Assembly: GCA_003255025.1 (NCBI GenBank)
Contig: QANY01013583.1
Span: forward strand, 1,915,194-1,979,193
DNA: 64,000 nucleotides
Origin: Datisca glomerata
Lineage: Eukaryota; Streptophyta; Magnoliopsida; Cucurbitales; Datiscaceae
Direction of reading: 5' to 3'
Of this stretch, positions 49,009 through 61,436 are shown one piece after another; position 1 is the first letter of the stretch, and each line of letters begins with the position of its first letter. The position numbers were made by a program, and so were the translations under genes. A model generated the notes under the pieces. The model was not told the origin of the DNA. It saw only the letters and a program-made list of their open reading frames with translations, and searched no databases.

Positions 49009-51607
49009 ATGGCTGCCAGAATGTCTCTATTACTGTTTCTATTTTCATTCAACATTTTGATTACAGGTATTACTCAAATCTACAACAAGCTTTTATCTTG
49101 TAAATTTAATTCGACTTGTACGTAGTTCCGTTTCTTAATTTCATTTTTGTTGTTTCAACTGAGAATTTTTTCTGTTAATATTTGTAGGAGTGTTGTCGAC
49201 AACATTCACGTTTGTCAACAAATGCGAGTACACAGTATGGCCTGGTATTCTCTCAAACGCCGGAGTTCCGCCGCTATCCACCACCGGCTTTTCTCTTCAA
49301 AACGGCGACTCCAGGACTATCCCTGCTCCTGCCTCATGGGGCGGCCGTTTCTGGGGTCGTACTCACTGCTCCGAAGACTCCACCGGCAAGTTCTCCTGCG
49401 TAACAGGTGATTGTGGCTCCAACAAGCTTGAATGCTCCGGAAATGGCGCTGCCCCGCCGGCTACTTTAGCTGAGTTCACTCTCGACGGTGCCGGTGGGCT
49501 TGATTTCTTTGATGTCAGCTTGGTCGATGGGTACAACCTCCCTATGCTGGTCGTTCCTCAGGGTGGTAGTGGGGATAATTGTACAACCACTGGGTGCGTA
49601 GTGGACCTCAACGGCGCGTGCCCGTCAGACCTCAGGGTGACGAGCGTAGATGGGAAGGAGAGCGTGGCTTGCAAGAGTGCATGCGAGGCTTTTAACCAGC
49701 CGGAGTACTGTTGTAGCGGCGCGTACGCCACACCCGACACATGCAAGCCATCGTCATACTCTCAGGTATTCAAGAACGCATGCCCACGCGCTTACAGCTA
49801 TGCGTATGATGATAAGACAAGCACCTTCACATGCGCATCTGCGGATTACATTATCACGTTCTGTCCATCTCCGAACACCAGGTACATTTACGAAAAACTC
49901 CTCCTTTGGCCTTACCCTTTTTACTTTAACGTTAAAGGGTCAATTCTGTCAATAAGAAAGTTTGTTGACAAAAAAGCCTGTTAATTCGAACGTTATGGGA
50001 ACTATTTATTCCTATTTAACTTTTATAATATCGAGAAATATCAGCTGTCGGGTACTGTAGCCTCAATTGGGGTATTTTAGTAAATACAGTCCAATAAAGT
50101 AATATGTGCCTTCACGGCTCTCCGCGACATGTCGAGACATGAAATATAGGCACACAATTCTTTGGCAAACAAGGGCAGTAATGTGAAAGTTGGTATTGTC
50201 TTGAAAATGTCAACCCTCTATCTCTATGAGTCGGTTATTAGAAGTTGGATACTTTGTGTGAATGTAAAAAAAAAAATATTCTTACGAGATAAACTTCTCA
50301 CCAACTTTACTAAATGGTAAAACTAATGATATAAAAATGATAAATCTTTAGGTAAAAGAAAGAAATGAAAAAAAAATGTAGGAATAATAATATTTCTCTT
50401 ATATGTGTTAACGAATTAGAAATAAGTTATAGCGCTCTTTAATCTGTTTATCAATTATCTGCGATCGGCGATCGAAATCAAACATATAAAATTACATGTT
50501 TAACCTACCATGAACTTTTTTACCTTTTGTTATTTGTATTTTTATATTTCTATGAACATATTTACTTTATTATAAACTTATATTTAATTTGTTTATAAAT
50601 AATTTAAAATAAATTTTATAATTTGATTTTTTGAATTATGAAAATTTAACTTTAATTATATTTTAAGTAAATAATCACAATATAATATTGTTTCAGAATG
50701 AAAATATATGTATCACATTGATACTTTAAATATGTCACAATATATAATAAAACGTTGTCATTGTTGTAATGAGAGAAACCCGGATGAAGATAGGAAATGT
50801 AGGGTTTGTTGGTTTAATAAATGTAAGAGGGTATTATTAGGATAGGAGAAAGAGAATAGTGATGGAGTGGTAACGTCAGGTGGGTCTCACATAAAAAAGG
50901 TAAAGGACAAAGTTTATTTCTCCTCTGTCACTTTACTAATTGGTAAATAAAAGCTCTCTATATCAACGAAATTTAATTAATCAAAGTTCTATAAAAAATA
51001 TTGAATTATTGTATAAATAGTCGACACAATATTTTATCAATTAAATTTGAGTCTTAAATCAAAGGGCAATGTATAAAAATATTGCCATGCTTATGATGTA
51101 CCGTAGTGGGTCTCTGTCCATAGGGAAAGCATAAAAATCCCAACCAATTATAAAAATATCTTTAGCCCAATACTCTCAATTCTTTTAGCGTTTTTTTTCC
51201 GGGGTCGGTTCATTCACTTTTACTACCGTGTGAGGCTTTGCGCAATTAGCGAGCCGACTAAAGTTGGTGTATATTTACCAAACGGTCGTTAGGGAACAAG
51301 GTCAAATGAGTAATCAACGGCCAACTCGTATTGCAACACGTGTTAATTGTGCAGTTCATAAGTCACTGTCTGTGTTTGATAATTTCTTTTACTGCTTTGG
51401 GTGTTCTATTAATGAAAGTTGGGTTTATCTGTGTGGGAATGCAGCCAGAAATCATCGGAGGGGCAGAACACGTCGAACGTCAACAGCACTATGGTTTACG
51501 AAGGGGCTGAGTTAGATCAAACTGGCTCATCATCGTCCAACAGCGGCAGCAGCTTCGTTGCCTTTGTGGCCATCGTCAGTCTCACAGTTGCACTTCTAAG
51601 TTCTTAG
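49009..51607 (+). CDS. Thaumatin-like protein with GPI-anchor-type tail
   Basis: Three exons (49009-49066, 49188-49881, 51445-51607) join in phase to 304 aa. A signal peptide ends near residue 23 (ITGVLS before TTFTFVNKC). The thaumatin family signature is visible as GKFSCVTGDCGSNKLEC, and the domain has the full set of 16 cysteines expected for eight disulfides. Acidic cleft residues are present in LAEFTLDG and FFDVSLVDGYN. Exon 3 adds a Ser/Asn-rich linker and a hydrophobic end (FVAFVAIVSLTVALLSS), typical of a GPI-anchored cell-surface form of this PR-5-related family. Members bind glucans or act in defence and development; the specific role here is unknown. The long second intron (1563 bp) is AT-rich. 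An earlier chance stop would follow if that intron were retained. Confidence 0.9.
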
Positions 51608-52779
51608 CTTTTTCAGGTAAACGCCAAATTGGTGCCAGACAAACTAAGCTAGTCATTTGAGTGAGGGGGTTTGAGGTGGGCCATGTGACCAATATGGTGA
51701 CCCTTGGGTGTGCCCAGGTGACTTGGATACAAGTCATTTTGAGAAGCTAACACGTCATTTGAAGGCAATACCCACCTTACAGTTACGGATATTGAAGAAT
51801 GCAGAAAGAAAACAAGAAAGTAGTGACGCAACAGATGTTAGCAACTTGGGAGTGAGGATTAATTAAATTGTTTACCAAAAAAAGGATTAATTAAATTAGT
51901 TGGATTATGAATTTCTTTTTAGGAATTTATTTATTATTATTCTTTGTAGTGGGATGAAAGTAGGAGATGATGAGATTCATATATATATATATTTATTCGA
52001 AGTTAATATTTGGGTCGGAGAAAGTGAAATTGTTATTCAGATTGAGCTTGTCTTGTGTTTGATGTCACATCGCAACTACACAATATTTAAAATGCAACTA
52101 ATCATGTAATTTAATCATGAAGATCGTAATAAGTAATGCGTTGGATAATATAGTTTCAAAATTGCGGTGTTACACTCATTAATAACTTTGTGGCATTAAA
52201 TATTCCTGTGTTGCATCTCTGTTATCTATCATAAAAATATTTCTTTTATTAATTAATGATTTTATTATTAATTAATGACTTGAAACGAAATAAAAAAAAT
52301 GTGAGCGGCAAAGCAAGTTTCACGGCATTTATGTTACCAATAATATATTCTTGATAAAGTTTTTTAAAAAGAGGTCCCCTGAATCCTGAGTAGAGCCGGT
52401 CTAAGATAAGACAAAATCCTTAAATACAGCCCAACCATAGCCGTTTTACGCGACTACGGCGTATGCACCTGTAAAGCATTGCTTCAGCAAGTTTGGCTGA
52501 ATCAAATAACAAGTGATAGAATACCCACTCACTAGAGAGAGAGAGAGAGAGAGAGAGCGGAAAACACTAACTCAAAATTCCTGAAATTATGATTACACTG
52601 AACCTATGCCCGAACGGTTATCCCTAGCAGCAGAACCAAGACCATGCCAAAATGCATGAAGCAGGGTTTGCAGATACTTAACAGACCACATAAAATCCAA
52701 AAAAAAGTTGGGAGAATGAGAAAACAAGAAAACAGATCATTTTAAGATCAATTGGCACATCATCTCATAGGGGTTATTT
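51608..52779. other. Convergent interval between TLP and HSP90B
   Basis: It holds the 3' UTRs of both genes, which point towards each other, and a (GA)n run at 52534-52557. No other gene is visible. Confidence 0.5.
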
Positions 52780-55700
52780 CTACAACTCGTCCTTGAGAAG
52801 AGTAGGCTCTGCATCCTCATCTTTAACGGCATCGGCATCAGGCTTGGTAGAATCAGCATTATCTTCAGTCTTAGACTCTACCTCGGCTTCTTCAGCTTCA
52901 TCTTCCTCCTCAACTGCAGCATCAGGACTTATATCTAAGCTGGATTTCACTGAACTATAAATTCTGGATGCAAAATCCTTAGGGTCATTCAGAACGAAGC
53001 CACTCTCCATTAACGCTGTTTGGTACACAAGTTGCGCTGTCTGCTTTAAGCTCTCGTCCTATAAGACCAAAGCCATTATTATTAAATCCCAGACAATAAT
53101 ATCTTAGAGCCAATGTTAATTTTACACAGGATAACAATATCACTGATTTATTAACGAGGAAATTCATTGAAAATAGCCCTTCAACTAAATGATGATGCAT
53201 GAATTCAACTATAATGAGGTCTATGGCTTGAGTAATTCTAGACCAACCAAGTTTTAATCGGCTAAGTGATCTATCAATCTTTCTTAGTTGGTGTTTTATC
53301 ACTCCATAAATGATTTGTCAATTTCATACTAATGATTAAGACTTGGTCTAAATATTGCTCAGCGAAGAATTATCCATCTGGCTTATAAAAAACGTTCCCT
53401 GAATACCTTCTCTTAAACACCAAACTGCTAAGATCACCTCCCAGATTACCCGTTATTTCTTTATAAAAAATACCGTATTATATAAGGGTTAGTTAACAGT
53501 ATTAGAAGATGTCCTACCCGTTAATAAAGGAATGCACGTAGCCTCTCACCAAAAGGTGTGAATATTACTATGAATTATCTTTATCTGAATTTGGGGTAGG
53601 AAAAGAAGTATAATAATAACATACCTCAGGGTCCTTCACAACTCTCTCCCTGAGCTCCTTGATGATTGGATGCCTTGGGTTGATCTCAAGAACCCTCTTT
53701 CCACGCATATATGCTTGTTTGCTAGCATCAGACAGCGTCTGTGACTGCATGATCTTCTCCATGTTAGCACTCCATCCAAATTTTGATGTAACAACTACAC
53801 AAGGAGTGTCCTCCAAACGGTTGGAAATTTTCACATCATCCACATTTTCAGAGGCGAGAATACTCTTCCACCATTTAGTGAGCTCCTTATATGACTCCTT
53901 CACTTCCTTGTCCTTCGAGTCTTTTCCAAGTTTGAGGCCCTCTTTTGACACATTCTGGAATTTTTTGTCTTCATAATCCATAAGGTATTGCATCAAGTAT
54001 TCATCAACAGGATCCGTGAAAAATATAACCTACAACATAGTGAATGAATTTAAAAGTAAGAAGACGAAAGAAAGATGCCATCATTCGAGCCTCCACAAGA
54101 AAGGCTCCGAAGCAACTATAATTAAAATGGGAAGAAGATTGAAAACATCAGAGTTTCTACTCAATTGTATTGATTGCTATAGCGCTTTCCAATTGTACCT
54201 CATAATTTTTCTTCTTAAGCCGCTCGAGGAATGGGGATTTTTCGAGTTGTTCCTTGCTGGTTCCAGTTATGTAAAAGATATCCTTCTGTCCAGTTTTCAT
54301 TCTTGAAATGTACTGGTCCAATGAAGTTAATTTACCATCTGACTTGGTGCTGTATAACAATTAAAACAGATCATTAGGCCAAAGAAGACAGGCTAAGGAA
54401 AGGCAATTCATTACTGAAAACAATATGACGAAATATAATTACAACAAATAAAAAATTGCTAAAAAAATAGAACAATCATTACCTCTCAAATCTAAGCAGT
54501 TTTGCCAGACGATTTCTGTTGGTTGCATCCTCAATGATGCCGAGTTTGATGGATTTGCCAAACTCATTCCAGAATTTGGTGTATTGACCCTTCTTCTCAT
54601 CACTGTCATTGGATTTATCTATATCTGCTTTCCCAATGAAGTTTAGAAGATACATCAGAAAGAAAATAAAGATAGGTCAAGAACAAGACGACCACAAAAT
54701 AGCCATATAAGATTTTAAATGATTTGTTTAGATATAGGAGCACAAACATCACTTGAATAGTCTCTACTATTTAACATCTTATAGTTTAAAACAAGGTGCC
54801 TAACTTCTATCTTATGATAGGTTCAGAACAAAATTAATTATTTAGTACCTTTCTTGTCTTTCTCATTGGACTCATCAGGATCCTCATCAGCAAGCCTACG
54901 GATCACATCAAGAGCCTTCCTGATGAGTTTCTTCTTGATCGTCTTCAAGCTGCTGTGTTGTTGAAGCATTTCTCTCGATACATTTAGGGGTAATGTGTCA
55001 GAGTCAACAAGACCCTGCACATTATTGCCAATTTCAGAAACAACCTAGAATTCAAATGCCCTCAATGTCTCATTAGCCAAACTCTCACTTACCTTTAAAA
55101 AGTTCAGATACTTGGGCAAAAGCTCATCAAACTCATCAGAGATGAAAACCCTTCTTACATACAATTTCAAGTTGGATTTGTTGGAATTATAATAACTCTC
55201 ATATAGGTCATGAGGAGCCTTAGGAGGCACAAATAAGACAGCCTTGAACTCAACATCACCTTCGGCAGTAAAATGACTCCACGCTAAAGGCTTCTCATCA
55301 CCAAAATCCTGTTGAACAACATAGAATCTAAATTGATAAAGAGAACCAAACTTCAAACTCTAAATGAATTAACAAAAGTATAAACAAAATATTAGAAGTT
55401 ACCTTTGATAGAGAGTGGTAGAACTTGGTGTACTCTTCATCTGTAACCTCCTTTGGACTCCGCAGCCATATAGCTTTAACATCATTCAAAAGCTCCCATT
55501 CAGAAGTTGTTTCCTTCACCGTCTTAGTCTTTGGCTTTTTCTCTCCATCTTCTTCTTCACTTTTCTCAGTATCTTCTTCCTCCTCAGAAGAACTGCTTTC
55601 AGCTGTTCACGGTAGTTAAGGCCAACGTACCAGGTGAGACAAAAAAAAAATTCCATGACCCAACAGTATTTCATCAGCTATTAAGTTCTTGAATAATATT

Positions 55701-57767
55701 AACAAAGGCATACATGATTCCTCCTCATCGCTTGATTCGTCTCCATCAGCTGGAACCTCCACATCGACCTCTTTGGTTGCCCAGATATAGATGGGGAAGT
55801 TGATAAATTCAGAATATTTCTGCACCAAGTCCTGTAAACAAAGTAACCCGGAGAGCATTCATTATTTTAACTTCACAATGCATAAACACTACCAAAATCT
55901 AAAAAGTACACATTTTTAGTGATCAAAATAAAATGCTTCGATTATATTAAAAACCAGGCTAATAATTAAAAATTAATTCAGAAAATTCCAATACACTTGG
56001 TGCAAATAGAAGATACGAAACAAATAATTAAACAATATTGTTCTAGGTCCTCACCAAACACAATTATTCGCATAGATATTGTGCATATCGAAGATGGAAA
56101 ACAACTAATCAAACAATAACTTGTGGCAATCAGACTTGGACAGCTAAATTCTACTAAACTTGGAGAGGATAGAGCAACTAACCACCACGTAGAACAAGAA
56201 ACAGAACAAAACTGGCACAAAATCTCGAACAAGAACAACTAAATAAGAAATCTCCTAAGGGGAACCATTCAGAGCACCGCAACCAAAAATAAAACAATCA
56301 TTAATTGAACAATTTTTTTTAACTACACTCACTTTTAGTTTGCTCTCCTCTAGGTATTCCCCAGCTTCATCTCTGAGGTGCAGTCTGATTTCAGTTCCAC
56401 GACCTAGAGGATCATTCCATGTGTCTTCCGAGATAGCAAATGCCCCATCTGCCTTCGATTCCCAGACATACCTGAAAGGTGGTACATAAAGTGTTTCATA
56501 ATTCCCTAATTACAGAAGAATCAAACTGATCCGATGTTGTATGGTTTCAGAATGCTCACTGTTTGTCGTCATTGTGTTTGCTAATGACTTCAACATAGTC
56601 AGCCACGAGGTACACAGAGTAGAACCCAACTCCAAATTGTCCAATGAGATTTAGATCTCCACTAGTCTGCATTTTCTCCACAAATGCTGCATGAAAAAAA
56701 TAGGAAATCAGTACATGTTAGCGACAACAATTAGGCAAGAGGAAGAAAGAAAAGAAACTCTCAGACAACATATAAGCACCTGAAGTTCCGGATTTCGCTA
56801 TTGTTCCCAGATTTTTTATCAAATCCTCTTTTGTCATACCAATACCTCTGTCACGAATAGAAAGTATTTTCTTTTCTTTGTCCAACTTAATCTGCACGCC
56901 AGTAAGCACAAATTACAGTTCGCACTGATAATTTACCACTGGAGAGGTCCCCCTAAAGCATTGACGTTGAATATTTAGCAACCAAACGTCTACGCATCTA
57001 GACAAGACTGACCTGAATCTCGAGCTTCGTGTCATCGCCTTCGCCCAGAATTTCTTTGTCAGTCAGGGAAAGAAATCTAATCTTATCGAGGGCCTACAAT
57101 CAAGAGACATTTTCCTTCAACATCTATACCAATTGTAATGCGAGATCAATAGTTTCAAATTCGTTAAGGAATCAAAATCATACATCGGAAGCATTGGAGA
57201 TCAACTCCCTGAGGAAAATGTCTTTGTTACTATAGAGGGAGTTGATGATAATGTCCATGAGCCGAGACACCTCAGCTTGGAACTCAAACTTCTCAGCGTG
57301 GTTACGGAGGGATCGCTTCGAGATTGACTCCGCCTCCCTGAAAACGCATGAATTCATATATCAGGAAACACATAGATCACTTCAAAGTAAGAGAGCAAGT
57401 ATCTCTGTTATCATTCACATACCTTTTAGCGACATCCGAATCAGTAGATAACGCATTTGGAACAGCACCGATCTTCTCTTCGACCTTTGGGGGATCTACC
57501 AGCTCCTCCGAATCAGCCTCGGCATTAGCCTGTAATCTCCGACCTAATCAACCATACACCCCAAACCCACATTCAATCTAACAATCAGTAACAACAATCA
57601 AGTGAAAATCATGCAGGCAAACGTAGCAACTCCTCAAGATCCAGGAAATGAATATGACAAGATACTTAAAATGAATGTATAACAAGAAGCAGTAGCATAC
57701 TTTGGTCGGGAAGAGCGGAGAGAAGGCAGAGAAGGAGCAGAATGGAAGGGATCGTCCACTTCCTCAT
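52780..57767 (-). CDS. SHD: HSP90B / endoplasmin (GRP94), ER chaperone
   Basis: Fifteen exons join in phase to 825 aa: 57767-57701, 57543-57423, 57337-57184, 57093-57013, 56891-56780, 56686-56560, 56471-56333, 55831-55714, 55602-55403, 55308-55093, 55014-54849, 54624-54483, 54349-54199, 54029-53625, 53058-52780. A signal peptide opens the protein ([18 protein letters not shown]) and KDEL closes it, so it is retained in the ER lumen. The HSP90 ATP-binding motifs are present: [24 protein letters not shown] and [13 protein letters not shown]. The acidic linker ([25 protein letters not shown]) follows, then middle and C-terminal domains. It folds secretory and membrane proteins. The Arabidopsis counterpart SHEPHERD (about 823 aa) is needed for CLAVATA signalling and some receptor folding. 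No defect was seen. Confidence 0.97.
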
Positions 57768-57839
57768 CTCGAATGGTGAAGAAATTCTAGTAGCTTCGCT
57801 TGCTAAACTGATTCGCTACTAACAAACGCATTTGTTGTG

Positions 57840-58151
57840 TATTTATTGTCAAGTCTATAGACGGAGACCGTAGTTTTCACGGGCAGTCGACTTCTTTGCC
57901 TTTGGATCGACATCGTTGCCAACATGGATGATCTAACGGTTATTAGTGTTAAGTGGAAACGTGGCAAGCTTATATTGGACCTCGTTAGTTTGTTTGACGT
58001 GGAGTAACCTAAAAAAGTCGAAGTCTACTTGACTGATGATGAGTATGAGAATGCAACCGTGGATGATCTAACGGCAAATGTTTCTTCTACAGACGTGGCG
58101 AGTAATTATTGGACTATCTTCAGTCCTTGACGTGGATTTCGTAGAGATTGG
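57840..58151 (-). promoter_or_regulatory. HSP90B promoter with two exact ER-stress elements
   Basis: Read on the gene's sense strand, CCAAT-N9-CCACG occurs twice: 57978-57960 (spacer ataagcttg) and 58112-58094 (spacer aattactcg). A third pair, CCAAT-N11-CCACG at 58151-58131, has a spacer two bases too long. A TATA-like AATAAATA is at 57847-57840, about 75 bp before the ATG. ERSE elements bind NF-Y and ER-stress bZIP factors in the unfolded protein response, which fits an ER chaperone gene. Confidence 0.85.
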
Positions 58152-58516
58152 TTCTGAAAAATTATAAATAACTAGACTGTTTGTTTTTTGCTGGAATTCA
58201 GTTTCTCTACGGTTCCAAGTGAATGGCAAAGGGTAGTTGTTGATCTATATCATCTGACGACTGAGATCGCATCGTGTCCTGATGAAGAGGGGGTCGAATT
58301 GTCTTATTTTAAACTTTCATTCAAAAAATACACGGTCAAGATTTTCTTTCATTAAATCACAAAGTAGCAAAAAAGGTAAGAGACAGATCAATTTTTCGTT
58401 AGCGTGTTCAACAGATCTCAGCCAACGGCTCAGATCTGTTGAACATAACCTTCGGTTATGAATCTGAACAAGAGGTGTTCTATCCAACCATCCGATCAGT
58501 TTTTTTTTTACAGTAA

Positions 58517-59403
58517 TCACTACGATTTCTAAATTGAGCTTAGGGGGAGTACCATTTGTTTTTTACACGTATTGCTTTTACTATTATATGAAATTCCAAA
58601 TTAATAAGTCGTTTGATATTATCTCTACAAAAATTTTATTTATTATGTCAATTATTAACAATATATTAGTTGTGAGAAAGCAAATAGGCAAATTAATTTA
58701 AATATATTGAATATTGTTAAATAATTTGATAAATGAATAATTTGATATTGAAATTAATACTTCAAATCTTTTTATTAAGAGGGGAAAATATTTTTTAACA
58801 AACGCTCTCACTATTATATGAAATTCTTAATTGATATGTCTCCTCATATTCTCTCTACCAAAATCACATTTACTATTCCAATTATTAAAAATATATGAGT
58901 TGTAAAAAATTCAGAGATAAATTAGTTTAAATAGATTTAATTACATTAAAAATTATATAAGTGAAAAATTTAATATTAAAATTAATCTTTCAAATCTTTT
59001 TCTACCCTTTTTTAAGGAATAAAATATATCAACAAAATAGTAATAAGCAAACTAATTAATAATGGTAAATATAAACACCAAATCAAAATACCAGGAGGAA
59101 TCACATTAAACCATATACGATAAGAAATCAAAGTAGAAGTCAGCAATACGATCAACAATCAAATTACAGTATCTAAGAACATGTCAAACTGAGATATTAA
59201 TTAAAAAAGTTATTAGTTCTCTATAGCAACACAAAACGTTTGACAAAAATATCATCAACATTTAATAGATTGAATTTTTAGTATTTGACATAATAAGTCA
59301 GAAGGTGATCAAACACTTTTATGTATAGTCATATTCATATTTTTATACATAAGTATTTATTGTTGGTTTCATCAGCACGTGCAACGCACGTACAGTTTGC
59401 TAG
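58517..59403 (+). mobile_element. Non-autonomous Helitron, copy 1 (complete ends)
   Basis: It starts TCACTAC after an A (58516) and ends CTAG (59400-59403) before a T. Eight bases before CTAG lies a perfect 6-bp hairpin, ACGTGC-AAC-GCACGT (59377-59391). This is the classic plant Helitron 3' terminus with A/T insertion. Inside, a module of about 220 bp is present twice (about 58555-58780 and 58790-59005). It encodes no Rep/helicase. Confidence 0.85.
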
Positions 59404-60003
59404 TAATATAAAATCAACAAAGTCAATAACTTTATTTATATATTTTTTAATGTGCATAGTTTAAAAGTTTAATGTTGATCAGTCGAACTATCTTATGTCA
59501 TCTGTCTTTCATTAGTTGTGTGTTCTCTGTAATCAGTACTTTGATGGACAAATTCCTCATCATGCAACAATAACAACTAATGAGTAAAAACATGAACGAT
59601 ACAAAAAAAACTTGTGCCCTTCATAATTATATAGATACAAACATGTATATGATGTTATATAATAACACACAAGATATATCTTTGAACTTGGATTGTCACA
59701 TTGTTAAACTTCTACATTTGTATTGGAGATATCATGTGTTGGAGTAAAATTATCATCTAGTATTCTAAAATTTGTAATTCTGAAAAAAAAATAGCACGAA
59801 GACTTACTGTGTTAGACTTTGTCATAGCCATAATAAGAAGAATTAATTAACAAGTTGAAGGCCTTTTCTTTACATAACTCAAAATTTGGAAACTAATGAG
59901 GAAACAGACTTAACAGGTCTGCATGGATCACATGGACGATATGCCATCATACAGGCACGTTGCGTTGAGTATGTAACAAGCTATTAAGAACATTGCATTT
60001 GCT

Positions 60004-60290
60004 TTGCTCCAAGTACTCAATTCAATTGGGAGTTCAAAAATATCCGTCATCTGGGCCAATTAAGATTCATGAATGTTTGTGAACTTCTTGTCTCAACATA
60101 GATATGGAAATAAATCCTTTGAATCCTCAATCCCGGTTTGGATCTCAAATCTCTATTCCGAAGGATAAGAATTTGTTTTACCTGGATTCATTGAACATGG
60201 ACAAATTCTAGATCATTTATATTGGAACCCTGTGTGGTTCTATTGTACCGTTGAAGGTATCATACCGTAAATATAGCTCATTTAAAGTTT
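60004..60290. other. Unique spacer between duplication copies, left part
   Basis: No gene or repeat is recognised; the duplication copies diverge at its left border. Confidence 0.4.
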
Positions 60291-60683
60291 GAGGTAGAGA
60301 TATTCACGGTTCGGTTTGATAATAATATTGAATCGAACCGAACCGTCCATGACAAAAAAGTTGGATTGAACTGTGAGTTTCGATTCAGTTTTTTGGTTCA
60401 ACACTATTAATTAAAAATAATGTTTCAAAAAGATTTTACAAATGGTATTATTGAAAAAATAATATAAAATCAAAGTTTTGCTTTCGGTTCAGTTTGATAT
60501 GAAATTATTTATAAAAAAAATAAGGATTTAAAGTTTCAATTTGGTTCGAAAATCATTGAAATTCCAAACCAAAACGAAATATCGGTTCTTTAATTTTCCC
60601 GAATTGAACCGAATTTATACAAAGAACTAATCGAACCGGTCATTTTTTGTTCGATTTGGTTCGGTACAAAAAATCACCCCTAG
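60291..60683. mobile_element. Small hAT-like non-autonomous element (393 bp)
   Basis: The 10-bp direct repeat TTTAAAGTTT flanks it exactly (60281-60290 and 60684-60693), which contains the 8-bp duplication expected of hAT elements. Its ends are poorly matched inverted sequences rich in ggttcggt / accgaacc motifs, and the right end on the reverse complement begins CTAGGGGTGA. Internal copies of the motif in both orientations could fold back. Confidence 0.65.
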
Positions 60684-60693
60684 TTTAAAGTTT

Positions 60694-61436
60694 TTTATAA
60701 ATAAAGTACATGCAACAAAAAATCATGTAAATTATTTTGGAATATATAAGACTCAAATGACGTACATGCATATGAGGTACCTAAGACGATGTACCTTATT
60801 TATTTGCATTAACCTCATTGGGATCATTAAGATTATAATATTGTACTATACCGTTAAAAGTATAGTAGAATGACCCTGAAACCAGATGATCTTATGGCCT
60901 AGTAATGTGTGTTAATCTTAGTCAACATGACAATTTTTTTAATTTATTGACTATTTTTTAATTAAGTGTGTAGGTGCTAGATAAAATAAAAATCATGTTG
61001 AAAACACTTAATCTTAAATGTTTATGCAAAAACAATAAATGACAAACAAAACCATACATGACGAGTTACACGCGGTATATTACGAAGGGTACGAAGCATA
61101 TCAAATGAATTCCAAATGATCTCAATTAAAGTTGGTTGAACTTATAATGCTTCAAGGAACTCGGAACCGGATCGTACCGTTTAAGAGTCAGACTGTAAAA
61201 GACTGAACCAAACAAAATATTGTGAAAATGCCAAAGACCGGTTCACCCTCAATCTGGTGTCTAAACCGACTCAATTTTGAAGCATTTTTCGGCCATGCGA
61301 GTGGGAAATCAGTTCACTTATTTGAGACCGGTCTGACCGATTCCCTGACCGGTGTAACCGGTTACTACATATGACAATTAGCTCAAACCGGTCACATCAA
61401 AGGTAAACCGGTTGGACCGGCTGCTTCTTTGGGAAT
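60694..61436. other. Spacer between duplication copies, right part
   Basis: No gene. At 61160-61430 the motif accggt / aaccggtt recurs many times (for example gaccggtgtaaccggttac at 61349). The same string reappears inside duplication copy 2 at 61539, so this piece took part in the rearrangement. Confidence 0.45.

Larger units (their letters stand above)
57828..60003. repeat. Segmental duplication, copy 1 (HSP90B upstream region)
   Basis: This 2.2 kb block is repeated in direct orientation at 61437-63664. Shared landmarks include gcagtcgacttctttgcctt near the HSP90B start, gttgatctatatcat, the Helitron, and the tail up to 'caagctattaagaacat'. The left border coincides with the transcription-start region of HSP90B, so no coding sequence was copied. 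Confidence 0.9.
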
